NCBI GenBank assembly: GCA_012845835.1
Contig: JABAKD010000019.1
Coordinates: forward strand, 1,721,501 to 1,785,500
Source of the DNA: Undaria pinnatifida
Lineage: Eukaryota > Sar > Phaeophyceae > Laminariales > Alariaceae
Direction: 5' to 3'
Length of the DNA: 64,000 nt
Shown piece by piece: positions 49,746-61,315 of this stretch. The translations under genes were made by a program, and so were the position numbers. The notes below the pieces were generated by a model. That model was given only the letters and a program-made list of their open reading frames with translations, searched no databases and was not told the DNA's origin. Each line of letters opens with the position of its first letter. The first letter of the stretch is position 1.

Positions 49746-49958
49746 GTGCTCCACCTACCTGCTTCCTCGACATCGAAAGAGCTGCTAGGTTCCAAAACCC
49801 TATTCAAACGACGTCTAGATGTCAGCCATACTCCAGAAGCCTACATACAGTTACGGCAGTGTCAGAAAACCCCTCGATTAGTCCCAAAACACAATCTACC
49901 GAGAACCCTCATTCTAGAACGCGAACTACAAGTACAAGAACAACAATTCCTTGAGTGA
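49746..49958 (+). CDS. Small open frame, possible exon
   Basis: 70 codons reading SKELLGSKTLFKRRLDVSHT and ending LILERELQVQEQQFLE, a short Glu/Gln-rich helix-like end. No homologue is recognised and no splice context is clear. Confidence 0.2.
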   Translation: MLHLPASSTSKELLGSKTLFKRRLDVSHTPEAYIQLRQCQKTPRLVPKHNLPRTLILERELQVQEQQFLE

Positions 49959-49959
49959 A

Positions 49960-50860
49960 CAGCAGCCATTTCACCACTGCTGTGTTCGTGCAGCATAACC
50001 TTGTACCTGGTATCTGGTAGGTTTGGCCGATACTCATTGACTACGCAGATAGCGCAATGTCCCTATTCGCGACGAGTGTTAGATGGCATAGCCACACCGA
50101 GGAGAAACTCTGTAGGCTACCTGCTACTGCTGTGGCGCTGCAGCAAGTGCTAACATGGAGTTGTACATTCGCTACTGAACATTGATATATAGACTAGTGA
50201 CAATGAGTAGGCTGATGTCGCCTATTAGTAATGACGTTTGCCCTTCGCTTGAGGACAGGTTTTCATACGCATATCTTATGACGATGCGCGTTACATGCGA
50301 CAGAGTAAAGCACTCCTCAGTCGATGGTAGTGAACTGGTACGGCATGAGCTTCAAGCGCCTCCGAGCTGATAGACGAGAGATTGTCCCAGATAGATGTAG
50401 TATCTCGTATTATTGGTGGTCTCGAAGAAGAGGATACGAACGAGGAGAAAGAAGAAGTGAGAGAGTGTGCGCGGTGCGCACGATCATCGATCATTCGACT
50501 CGAAATAAGAAAACAAAACAAAAGACAAGAGACCCTGTGTCCTGTGTCCTGTATATCTCCGTACCCGGCGCCCCAAGAAACAATACGTAAAAACTCGGGC
50601 ATGCTACGTAGATGCCGTAGAACCTGTTTATTTACTCGGGATCCTTCTACAATAAAACCGTGTTACAGATTATTACAAACTGATCTCATGTATATACCTT
50701 AGCCAATTGATCGGACATTACTGGTACTCGTAGTATTACAGCTAGCTGCTGCAGCATAGCAGCTGTGCTCTATGATACGAACTACTTCAATCAAATGTCT
50801 ACGTCCCGATATAGCGCACTGATATAGCTTTGGACTAGTTTATACATATATATTATAAAA
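49960..50860. other. No gene; one TACCTGGTA site
   Basis: TACCTGGTA at 50004-50012, then unsupported short frames. Confidence 0.4.
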
Positions 50861-50867
50861 AATTATA

Positions 50868-51775
50868 AAAAATGAAAATACACTCCAGCTGTGAGATCTA
50901 AGATTTTGTCGAAACTCATCTTTGCAAGCTGTGTGATACTCGCATCGCGCGTATTACGGGTTGTGTGTCCTCATGAAGGATATAGGTCGGCGACTCCCCT
51001 TACAACTACAGTGTAGTTATCAGGGTCAATAGGGTGATGTTCGTCTGTGCGCAGAAACTATAAAACCCGTTTCTGAGGGGGACAGATTCTGACAGCTGTG
51101 GAGGGAAATGTATCTGTTTATCACGTAAATCCTGTAAGTCGAATAACGTGAGGGGAGGGCGGAGTTTTGAAGGACGTGGGGGCCTGGTTTTGATTAAAAG
51201 CGAGCGGGTTTGGAGGAGGGGGGTGGGGGGAAGCTGGGGGGGGGGGCGGACGGGCGGGCAATTTGTGCGTGGAAGCTATAAATCCTCCAAGGGGATAAAT
51301 ATGACGGTTTTGGGGAAAAAAACAAAATGAACCAGTTTATCATAGGAGGGGGGGGGAGGAGTTGGGGCGGGGGTGGGGCGGGTGGGGCAGCTCAATTTGT
51401 GCGTGGAAACTATACATTATTTTGACGGGATAAATGTGACAGTTTTGGAAAGAATGCATCAGTTTATCATGTATATCCTGGGGTAAGCCGCACAATCGGT
51501 GAGTAGAGAGAGGGCGGAGTGTTCGACGGGGTGGGGGTGGGATGGGGTGGGGGGGTTGGGGAGGTGGGGGGTGGGGGTGGGGGGGGTGGGGGGGGGGGGG
51601 GGGGGGAAGGGAGGGGCTTTAGGTGGCATAGATGTAGGGGTTTGTTATACATGTGGTGCTAGGTCTAGGCGATGGTGCGGGTGGTGGGGAATAAGGGGGC
51701 GTTCGAGGTGGGGGGGGGGGGGGGGACAGCGGCATGGATGGCTCTCGAAAGATAATGAGGTGATATCCAGTGCGT
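50868..51775 (+). mobile_element. R element copy d (expanded)
   Basis: A block at 50878-50935, then the standard head. The GGAAACTATAAA-like module recurs (near 51054, 51271 and 51406), so this copy has more internal modules than the others. It includes runs of up to about 18 consecutive G (51587-51606). Confidence 0.8.
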
Positions 51776-52514
51776 GAATATATATATGCTACCGTGTCTA
51801 CTGCTGTGTATAGCAACTGACTCTGCTGTTGTTGCGTAGCGTAGCCACGTAGCTATCTTTAATACGACCCCGCGATGGTTGGGACATGAAGTCAAGTTGT
51901 TTTTCAAAAATCAAAACTACTTACAAAATATATTGGTTTTATTGTACGCTTGTTTGATACTTACTGCGAGTGGCGTTGACCTACAAAAACAATCGGGCAG
52001 TTCCGACGCTCGTTGCTTGTCAGTGAACTAGTCTAAACTACATACGATACGAAGTGGAATATATAGTTATGTCGAAGCAAGGGTTCATTACTCCTTTCTT
52101 TGCCGCGTCGAAACAAAATCAACCGTTCCTGCTTCGCTTTTGGCGGGTGATCAATCCCTCTACAGCCAACGAAAAAACTACAACGCAATAGAAGTACCTG
52201 GCAACGTTAAGGTATACTACTGATAATGTGGCAGGTTTGACGCATGGAATAGAAGAAGGCAAACCGAAAACTTATCACACACAGCACCTTGGAGAACGCA
52301 GGGATTCCACTATACACTCACCAGACCGATATGTATGGCACGGCTTTTCTCCGCGCACTACAATAAAATACGCGGAGGTACTACAACTACAATACTACAC
52401 TTACTACGAACAATTAATGCACAAATACTGTAGCAGTTCATCACGTTTCTGCCGCCCTCTCCCATTACAAAGAAGACGTGCACATTTGCTGCGTAGTATA
52501 AAGAAAAAAAAAAC
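51776..52514. other. No gene recognised
   Basis: AT-rich flank with short frames only. Confidence 0.4.
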
Positions 52515-53975
52515 TTGCCGTTAACGTTGGTGCGATGCCGGACGATGTCGATATCCCTCCCTGTGATCCAGCGAAAGCGATCCAGAAACAAAAATGTTCA
52601 CCCAGTCCCAATCGACGATGATGTGATGTCCAGCGACCCGAAAAATCGTTGTTCCGACTGTCCTGACAATGATGTTGATGTATGTTGTGAATCCAGCAGA
52701 CGTTCCCCCTGGTGTCCCAACAGTTTTCGATGGTGCGGTGGCCCCGGTCCTGAAAAATGCCTCTCCACCGACCCGACCTTTTCTGTTGTTGGTGTGACGA
52801 CTCGGCAGTACAGCAGTCTCAGCTAACAGTGCTGTAACGGTTCCGGAAGGCATCTTTCCGACAACCTCAAGCGCTTTTTACAGGATCCACGAACCGTCGT
52901 CCAAGCGACCCCGTGTTGACACGATACTCAAGCGATCAATGACAAAACTTGCTCACACACCACGGGTGATGCTTGATGGCGAAGTTCAACAGCTACACCT
53001 GAAAGGCAAAATCGAAATCGTCCTTGAAGTTGATCGTAGGCTTCTCGTCGGTGTCGACGCTCAGTATAGCCGCCGAGTGCGCGCTGCACGTCTATGAGCG
53101 TGAAGCCCCTTGCGCGTAGCACTCGGTGTCACTGTGCAACGTCGTGTTGTGCACCGAGCACCATTTTTGCACCGAGCACCATTTTTGGCCAGATCCCCGT
53201 GATGAACCAGCCTTCTTGCCTGCGGGAGTCTTGCCCTTTCGGTAAATTTTGCCCGGCACTGCGCAACCGCTCTTGTAGTGGCCGACTTTACCGTAGTTGT
53301 GGCAAATGACGACTGGATCAGATCCTGCTGTTGCTGCTGTCATGATGATGCCACGTCCAGCAATGTTATTTTTGTGCGACAGCCCATCCACGTACAAATG
53401 CCTCATGGTGGCCTGTATTTTTTGTCAGGTTTAAATCCGGGCCCTTGCAGTTGATGACCTTTATATTGCGGTAGTTTTCGGGCAATCCTTGCACGATGGT
53501 GCCCGTGAAGTGTCCTGTCGATCGGTGACCGGTTCCTCCAGCGGCCAGCTTCCTGCGCAGGCGGTTGGCCTTCAATGTGCGTTTCAGGATCCTTATCCGG
53601 TTCCATGTTTGTTCGCCGCCAGTTCCGCCTGGGGCGCTCGTATGATCTCGTTGGAAACGCGCACGTACTTGTCTTGCAGCCCTTTCATAGCCTTCTGTAC
53701 GTTATCACGGGTGCGCTCGTTGTAAGCGCGTCGTAACCGTGAGCAGCCACAAGGAGAGCCGCTGCCTTGTGAGTGACCATGTACAGGATTGTGTGGAGGT
53801 CCATGTGATACGGTGGCTGGGCGGGCCGCGCTACTTCTCGCTCACCTTGCCACCTGGAGAATTCGTAATGTCCAGCGATCGGATTCCTTTTGTACCTTTC
53901 CTTCCTCCGACTTGCAATCCATCCAGCAGATTGGTCCGAGACTTTAGACTTTCAGCGAAGTCACATCGTTGAATT
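52515..53975 (-). pseudogene. Copia gag relic
   Basis: The minus strand reads GLQDKYVRVSNEIIRAP (about 53640-53690), then ANRLRRKLAAGG and TIVQGLPENYRNIKVI (53430-53570), a Copia Gag core with a frameshift. The frame 53092-53406 then carries a CX2CX4HX4C knuckle, CHNYGKVGHYKSGC with Tyr for the second Cys, and KWCSVHNTTLHSDTEC. Below 53092 a protease-like stretch (VAGHHI) may continue to 52521. No LTR is visible. Confidence 0.72.
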
Positions 53976-55259
53976 GTTACGGTTCTGTGACAACTTCAAA
54001 AGTTACTATGACAGAGGCGTTTTCGTGATAGTAGGGGCCGCGATATTTACGTCCCCTCCCTAAGTCGGGTGTGGCTGCCCCGCCCGGACACTTCAATCAA
54101 TCTTCAATCAACCAATCCATCAATTCCTCGGGTTCACGTTCATAAACCCTTCGAATAAGCAATCAAGTTACCATTTACACACTACTTTCTTGGGAGGCTT
54201 CACATCTTGAGCACCTGCACAAGGAACTTGCTCTCTTTCTCCAAGGAACGCACAAGCGCCTTCTGAACTCGGTCGCATCGGCTCTTCGGAGGTCAGTCAA
54301 TACGAATACCTGAGGCGTGCAACAGATATAGCCCATTTGTGGACCTTGCGATGCTAGTAGGCTAGATATCCTCGTCTGCTTCGCCGTGAATATCCTCGCC
54401 CGTCTCACCCTGACTCCAGACCTCACTGCCTAGGACACGTGTAACGAACGGATAAAGAGCTATTCTAGTCACACGTACCCAAGTCTCCAATCCCTTGTCC
54501 CAACTCTCTCACCGCTTCTAGTTCGTTTCCTCCGTGTCTACCTTCAGGCTGATTCCTCCCGTCTGCTTGTTGCAACAGCTGCCTGCAAACACCAGTCTCG
54601 TCTCACGCCGTCCTCTTCCAAGCGCTCGTACAATATAACAGATCTCCGGATGAAACCTCCAACAATGCCTCACGGTAACGATAGCTGTACTCAAGCTCGG
54701 TTCGCAGTCACTCACGCTCGTGTCAGATCAAGTTCAGGTTCCTTTTTCCCTCGTTTGGTTTTGTGTGTTTTTGGACTGAGGCCGCGAGCGGCACGCTTTC
54801 TAGACTGATCGGCGTTATACAGACCTAGGCAGCATTCCGCCACGGGGTTTCATGTAGCAATCATGTCAATCCGCCGCAACACCCCCCAAGCACGGCTCAG
54901 GAATACCGTGCTAACCGGGCTACGGATACACTGGAGTAAGAGTGAGGGCCTTTTCCCACACTTAGTCGTGTTTCGATTACCCTAAGGCTCGAATGAGTGG
55001 CGTCTAACATTTTCATGGATAGGCGTATCTCAGGGTGTAGGGACCCTGGGCCTCGCGCTTTTTCCCATTATGTCCCAGATCGGTACTGCTGGACTTGCTA
55101 GCATTTCTCATCAAGCGCACCAGCTGAAAGCCTCTTATCCACCACTTCCCGGCTTTTCCCATTAACCCGGGTAGGCCGAGGCCTTGATCCTCCTTGCTGG
55201 TCGATCTTCGGCCAACGTCTTCTCCCTTTCTCCATCCACCTCCGCTTCACGTTCCACGT
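53976..55259. other. Flank of the Gypsy element; no LTR recognised
   Basis: The 3' LTR of the minus-strand Gypsy element should lie here, but no matching copy is found near its 5' end (62.0-64.0 kb). Short frames have no domain. Confidence 0.4.
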
Positions 55260-55835
55260 TTACGGGGAACCGGATTGCGAATTTCCGGTCCTCCTACCTT
55301 TCAGGATTTCACGTTCGTTGAGCTCCTCCCAATCTCCGTCTGCGTACCGAACCCGCCAGTACGGTGACTTGTAGTCGAAGACTTTTGAAAGGTGACGCTT
55401 CTTGTTTCCTTCAGCGTCCGCGAATTCCCTTCAGATCACGGTCCCCACGGGGTGTTGTTTCAACGCTTGTTCGCGGTCGATCCCATCTCTTTCCTTCCGC
55501 GTTAGCATCGAAGTTGGTCTTGCCCGGCACTCCGCTCCGTGATACGATTCCCACAGCGCATGGAAAGCATCCAGCTGTAAAGGGGTAAAGCTGTCTCGTG
55601 CCTTCTCTTCGGACAGCCACTGCGACTCTGTGCCATCCACGAATCGTCCCTTGTATCGCCACTTCCAAGCGTTGCCTTGACCCATCACAGCCTTTCTGTC
55701 TATTAGGGTATACAGAGGCGACGCTACAATCGATGGCTCCGCCAGTTCGAAGCCAACTCCCCATGCCAGATGAGCAAATTCGTTCTCGAATTCGTGACGG
55801 AGGTCGTCCGGACGTAAGTGGAGCATCTTGATATT
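55260..55835 (-). pseudogene. Gypsy pol C-terminal region
   Basis: Continues the integrase frame past a TAA at 55836. It reads MLHLRPDDLRHEFENEFAHL and EEKARDSFTPLQLDAFHALW, then past a TGA at 55431 reads VFDYKSPYWRVRYADGDWEE. The last piece, YKSPYWRVRYADGD, is the Tudor/chromo-like strand motif often fused to Gypsy integrases. The frame ends at 55260. Confidence 0.7.
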
Positions 55836-57359
55836 TTATGCTGACGCCCATCGTCGGCGAATCCCTCGCCCATTCATCGTGACGATGTAGCTGAGTCCTG
55901 GTAAGACAACTTCAGTCACCTCCCGAGGTCCGGTCCAGTGCTCGTGGGCTAGTTTATGATGTATCCCTTCCCTTGCCATCACAGACTCCGCCTCCTTCAC
56001 TAGCACCTTATCACCGACAACAACACGGGTTCCGACCGAGGTCCGACCGATTTCGGCGTTCCGACTCTCAAGACGTTTCTGCCTGTCTTCATGTCTTTTC
56101 GATAGAGCCATCCGTACATCCCGTACCTCCTTGTACGCTTGACGTTTGTCGGCCACGTAACTGTGCATCCCGCCTCTGAAATCACCACCATCTATCTCGG
56201 GGTGCGTAGCATCAAGTTGCGTGCGTGCATCACGACCGAAGAAAAGACGGAAGGGAGTTGGCTTCCCCGGTAGGCGCAGGTCCGGCGTGGTACGATGGAT
56301 CCACAGTGCCGGTTGTACGTATTCGTCCCATCTGCGAGGCCAGGTCTTGCACAGTTCTCCTAGTGCTTCATGTAGCCACCCCTCCAGTCTCTTCACCGTC
56401 CCCTGTGCACGTGGATGATCGGCAGGCCCATAGGCGATGGTCACGTTCAACCACTTACATAAGTGTTGCATCACCTCTGCCGTTAACTCGGATCCCGGAT
56501 CACTGCGAACATACAGCGGTAGCCCAAAAGTAAGCATCACTTCGAGCAGTTTCCTCGCTACTTCGATTGCTTCTTTCGTAGGGAGTGGAAAGGCGAACAA
56601 GAACTTGCTGGCTTTGTCAACTGCTACCAGTAGAACTTTGTTGCCTGCGTTTGACTTCACCCCCATGTCCTGGATGTCGACTTCGAGTACTTCCCCGGGT
56701 CGTAGAAACGTCGACGGTAGCATGGCAACCCGTTGACTCGCTGACCGCTTGCGACGTCTGCACCCACACGAGAGGACGTAGTCTCTAACGTCCTTGATGA
56801 GGGTGAGCCAGCAGTACCGATGACTAATCAAGGCTGTAGTTCGTGCCGTCCCCGGATGCCCATAGGTGCTGTACGCCAGCGCCATAATCCCTGGAACGAG
56901 AGATCGGGGAACTGCAAGTCGTGGGATCTTTCCCCGAGGTGCCATCCACAAGAGGCCGTTATCATCCATCACATATTCGCCACCTCCTGATCCTCGGTTT
57001 CCCGCTTCCTGGAGTTCTTTCCGAATCTTGCCAAGTACCATATCTTCGCACTGCCTCTGCATCAGCTGTGGCAAATCCTGGAGAATAGCTGTCACCCTTT
57101 CCAACATGGATGACTCTGACCGCTGGGGTCCCTTGGCCTCTTTCCCTGATCCGCTTGAACGGCTGCTGGTGTCCTTTGAAGATTCTTCCAACGGATCACG
57201 TTGCCGTTTCGGTCTCGGGATGGGCTCTCTCTGTCCCCTGCGCTTGCGTGGGCGATCAACTTCCACTGGTAGTTCAGTACCAGGTAGTAGTGACCGTCTG
57301 CGCCTTTGCATTCTCCATCTCCTCCTCCTCAGGTAACGGCGGTTCTGCCTCCCAGACAA
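55836..57359 (-). CDS. Gypsy integrase
   Basis: 507 codons. The true sequence begins around TELPVEVDRPRKRR; the first 25 residues are from the wrong frame. The zinc region is present as HPGTARTTALISHRYCW with CGCRRRKR (H..H..C..C). The catalytic triad is VDIQDMGV, VRSDPGSELT and ADHPRAQGTVKRLEGW. The GPY-like C-terminal part follows (HEHWTGPREVTEVVLPGLSY). It would integrate the element's cDNA. Nothing inside this piece is broken; the lesions are at its two ends. Confidence 0.88.
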   Translation of the reverse strand: MSGRQNRRYLRRRRWRMQRRRRSLLPGTELPVEVDRPRKRRGQREPIPRPKRQRDPLEESSKDTSSRSSGSGKEAKGPQRSESSMLERVTAILQDLPQLMQRQCEDMVLGKIRKELQEAGNRGSGGGEYVMDDNGLLWMAPRGKIPRLAVPRSLVPGIMALAYSTYGHPGTARTTALISHRYCWLTLIKDVRDYVLSCGCRRRKRSASQRVAMLPSTFLRPGEVLEVDIQDMGVKSNAGNKVLLVAVDKASKFLFAFPLPTKEAIEVARKLLEVMLTFGLPLYVRSDPGSELTAEVMQHLCKWLNVTIAYGPADHPRAQGTVKRLEGWLHEALGELCKTWPRRWDEYVQPALWIHRTTPDLRLPGKPTPFRLFFGRDARTQLDATHPEIDGGDFRGGMHSYVADKRQAYKEVRDVRMALSKRHEDRQKRLESRNAEIGRTSVGTRVVVGDKVLVKEAESVMAREGIHHKLAHEHWTGPREVTEVVLPGLSYIVTMNGRGIRRRWASA

Positions 57360-58338
57360 CCTCCGGTTCCTGGGAAGTGGCCTTTGCCTGCGATCTCGTG
57401 ACCGCTCTTGTCATCTCAAAGGCTTTTGATGCTGCGAGGTAATCTTCAAACACCATGCAGGCCAATCCTTCTAGTTCCGCGACCTCTGGTACCGGTTTTC
57501 CCAGTAAGCCTTGAACAGCTAGTTCAACTAATACTGCTCGTAGCATTGGAGGAGACGTGAAATCTGCGATGACGTTTGCCGCTGCGCTTTTGCTAACCGT
57601 TTGCGGGATCACGTAGTGCTGTTGCCCTGTGGTGATTTTGGCGTAGTTGTTGAAGTGTAACTCTTCGGCTTTTTCAAGGCGTGCCGCATCCGCTGGGTGT
57701 GCGATATACCCTTCGGTTAGCTTTTCCCCCATGATGTGAGCACGGTTCAAAGAGATGATGAGTTCGTTGAACGAGTAAATCGCTCGCTCTCCGTTACCTC
57801 TTTTCAAGAAGTATGCGCCTCTTCGTCCCAGAAACTCCCCTAATTCCTGAACTGGTTGCTTTATCTTCTCCAACCTCCGCTTCCAAACGGCTAACTTCCC
57901 TTTCGTCGCAAGGCCTCCCTTGATTCCTACCACGAACGTCCGTTTCCTCCTCCACGGAATCCCTACTTGGCTCGCTAGTATCTCCGCTTTGTCCACGATG
58001 TATGACTCTCGTTCCAAAGCGGGGAGAATCTCGTCGTTCCATACCGTCGTTCGCAGAAGGTTGCCCAAACATTCGAGTATGAAAACTCACGCCTCTGAAG
58101 CGATGGCAGCTTGGGCTAGGCTACTCGCTCCGGATATTCCCTCCTTCTCTCGTGTCCCTTCAAACCTCCTGCAGGCGCCACCGACCACCACGTCTGGTTT
58201 CACCTCTCTCAACATGGTTAGGCATTCCGGCGACCCTGTTGTCACCCTAAGTAGCTTCGCACCTTTGTCCAGTCCGTTTGCTCTGATGCATTCCAGTGCT
58301 CTCCAGTCCTGGTCTACTGCTCCTCTGACCGTCAGCAA
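57274..58338 (-). pseudogene. Gypsy spacer between RNase H and integrase
   Basis: Two open pieces in one frame, 58087-58338 and 57274-58068, separated by a TGA. They include VVVGGACRRFEGTREKEG and FNELIISLNRAHIMGEKLTE, not assigned to a domain. In some Gypsy elements this place holds an extra domain; here it is about 330 residues with a helical look. The end, EAEPPLPEEEEMENAKA, is where the frame shifts to integrase. Confidence 0.5.
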
Positions 58339-58341
58339 CCC

Positions 58342-60294
58342 CTATGATGCAAGGATGCTGCCTCCCCCCCCACAGTCGAGCATGACCACCACTGGAAGCT
58401 CCGGTGCGATGACAAGCTTGGCCTGTTGAGTTTCTGCCTCTGATGGGTCTTCGTGTGTGAGTGCGACGGCTGCAAGTACTGTAAGACTTTGAGTATTAGA
58501 TCCGTCCACATCTTCTACTCCTAAGGTTTCGAGGTGTACGCCGTCGAGCACTGGCCCCTGTGGCCCTTTGTAAACGTTTGGCAACGACTCGTCTCCTGGA
58601 AAAGAGTCGTCGAAATCTTCGATCACGATGCTTTTGTTCGGTAACCGCGACATGGCGTCTGGGAGCTGATGTTGTGTCCCCGGCCTCCACTTCAAGGTTA
58701 TGTCGGGCTCCATCAACCTCAGAGCCCAGCGGTGGTATTTCGGTGTGAGAGATTGGCTTTAGAAGAGCCAAGTCAACGCCGAACAGTCCGTGATGAGCGT
58801 GAACGGTCGTCCCCAAAGATATGGTTGGAATTTGCTCACTGCCCACATGACCGCCATGCATTCACGGTCCGTTGCTGACCTTTTGGAGTCTCCTCTCGAC
58901 CACCTTTTGCTGCCATACGCGATCACCTTTTCCACTCCTTCGATGCATTGTGTTAGCACCGCTCCTGCTCCTATCTCACTGGCATCGGTGGACAGCGAGA
59001 ACGGTTCTGTCCACACCGGCAGGGCTAGGATTGGAGGTGACGTCAAAGCTTCGATAAGCGCATCAAAAGCTTTGTTCTGCTCTTCTCCCCATGGGACTTT
59101 CTCTTTCTTCGCTCTCTTGGTTCTGAACCTTGGATCTCTCAGCAAGTCAGAAATGGGCGCCACCACTGTGCTATACTGGGGTACGAATTGACGTAAGTAA
59201 CCTGTCATGCCCAGCAACACTCGCACTTCCTCTACCGTGTTCGGCCTGGACAGCTGCGTGATAGCATCGATCTTGCTCGGGGCTGGCCTGGTACCAAGTC
59301 TATCCACCATCATGCCGACGAACTCCATGACCGACTGACAGAAATGCGATTTCTGAAGATTTACGGTTAAACGTCCTTGCCTTAGACACTCTAACGTTTC
59401 TCGCAGCAGTACCCATTGACCTTCAAGGGTTTTCGACGGGATGGCGATGTCGTCCAACCAGTTCTTGATTCCCCTATCCTTGACGGTTAACAGTCGCCCT
59501 CCAACGTAGTTGGCAAATGCCGAAGGCACTGTCTTCAACCCGAAGCCGCAGCGAACGTATTCGTACAGCTTTTCGTCAGCGTCTCGAAATGCCGTCAGGT
59601 GTCGATCATCCTCATGGATCTCGAGCTGTAAGAATCCTGAAGCTAAATCGATGCTAGACAAATACTTCGACCCTTCCATCTCATCCATAATATGCTGCAA
59701 GTCTCCGAGTCCACCACTCTGTGATTTGAGAAGCGCATTGATACCTCGAAAATCCTGTACAACCCGCACTGTCCCATCTTCCTTGCGAACCGTCGAACAA
59801 TTGGCAGCCCACTCGGAAGTTGATTCCCGAATGGATCCATTCTTCAGAAGTTTCACCACCTCAGTCTGAATCATCTCGCGCTGTTCCGGGCTGTAGTGTC
59901 GAATGGGCGCCACGTATGGCTTGACGTTGGGGTCTTTGAGCTCCAGTCGCATGGGCACTCCTTTGCACGCTGGTACGCTCTTGGGGCTGACCGCGAACAC
60001 ATCGATGTACTCGTTGAGAATGCCCATCAATGTGTCCTTTTCGCTCGGACTGAGCTGTCCGAAGTTGGCCTCTCCCAGGCCCACCTTGGGGGCTTCGTTC
60101 GGAATCTCTGCGATTTCACCCCCTTTGTTGCATTGCTCCGGTGGTCTCCCCTTGTCTTTCTTTTTGATCCCCTCGTCCTGTTTGGGGCTTGTCGGTTTCT
60201 CCGACACCGGGTTCATGAGTGACTTCATGCGTTCCCGATCGCAATTGTTAAAAGCGTAAATCGTCGCAATCACCAGCCCCCCCTGGATCTTCAC
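58342..60294 (-). CDS. Gypsy reverse transcriptase and RNase H
   Basis: The frame 58759-60294 (511 codons) shows YSPEQREMIQTEVVKLLKNG, WAANCSTVRKEDGTVRVVQD, SSIDLASGFLQLEIHEDDRH and the catalytic box NWLDDIAIPS, with Trp before LDD where Gypsy RTs usually have Tyr or Val. RNase H starts FSLSTDASEIGAGAVL, includes DRECMAVMWAV and ITDCSALTWLF, then hits a TAA at 58759. After it the same frame gives the RNase H end, LKWRPGTQHQLPDAMSRLP. The displayed start is a GTG inside the polyprotein. Confidence 0.88.
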
Positions 60295-60435
60295 ATTATC
60301 CTGGGTAACATTCGACTACTTACATCGAAGTGGTATACCTGGAAACCACCACTGTGCCCCCCTCGGCACTCCTAGATCCACTCCTAGTTTAAGATCATAG
60401 CGGTTAGTTGGCTCTACCACTACGAGCTGCTGCAC

Positions 60436-61075
60436 TTAAGGCTGAGGGCCTTTGACAAAAGCGTCTACCTGGATACTGGTACCACCTGGAACCTCTACGT
60501 CTTTCGCAATGCGTAGTTTCCAGTGCAGAGTGCCTTCGTCGTCCCAAACAGAGTTTCCTAACTCCATAATCTCCGCCGGGATCTTCGGTCCCTCCAATTC
60601 TTCCGGCTGTTGCTCGTCCGTTGACGGTTTCACCGCGCAATAGTGGTCCCATTCGGCACACATCGCTCCTGCCGCGGCCTCTCCGACCTCCTTCTGGGCG
60701 AATGGTACCCACGCTGAGGATGGTGTCGGCCGGAAACCCTCCTCACCATCGAAGCTGAGGATACTTCGATTGTCCTTCATGAACGCGGCTCCAAGCACCA
60801 TCGCATACGGAAGTCCTTTCACCACCTTGGACTTCACACGGAAGATTTGATCGACCGGTACAAAGACTAGTGGCAGCAAGCACGAGCCTACCACTTCCAT
60901 CGGGGGTACGGCGCTGTTCTTTGGGTTTGCTGCGCTGAGTAGGCCCTTTCCAGTTGGATTTATCAGCGACTTTCCCCAACCATCCCGTTCTTCGATGGCC
61001 TATATGAACTGCCGTGACACGTAGTTTCCTCCACCCGACTCAGTATCCGCCAGCACCGCAATCGGAAGTCGCCGG
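60436..61075 (-). pseudogene. Gypsy aspartic protease
   Basis: The protease starts IAVLADTESGGGNYVS (about 61030-61080). The active site reads D-T-E in place of D-T/S-G. A TAG at 61000 follows, then the same frame gives IFRVKSKVVKGLPYAMVLGA and AAFMKDNRSILSF, the closing strand and conserved hydrophobic-Gly element. A TAA at 60436 and a TAG at 60316 separate it from RT. Confidence 0.7.
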
Positions 61076-61171
61076 CTCGAGCTCGTTGCATGCCACAACG
61101 TTGCATGAACCCAAACCTGTGACGTCTTAGTTTGCAGTGCTCCCATTCCCGATCGGTGAGCGGAACTCTCT

Positions 61172-61315
61172 GAACCCTGGCTGCTGTTGACCAGCGAACC
61201 CTGGCTGCTGTTGGCCAGCAAACCCTGGCTGTTGTTGACTAGTGAACCCCGGCTGCTGTTGGCCAGTGAACCCTGGCTGCTGTTGGCCAGCAAACCCTGG
61301 CTGTTGTTGGCCAGC
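61172..61315. repeat. Six exact-length 24-bp repeats in the Gypsy gag region
   Basis: Unit GAACCCTGGCTGCTGTTGGC plus CAGC, six copies with few changes. On the minus strand one frame reads PGFAGQQQ repeated. Another, the frame continuous with protease, reads SLANSSQG repeated. Since 24 is a multiple of three, no frame is closed by copy number change. Confidence 0.92.

Noticed and set aside
53976-55259. The 3' LTR of the Gypsy element
   Set aside because: No matching sequence was found upstream of the gag region at 62-64 kb, so terminal repeats cannot be shown.
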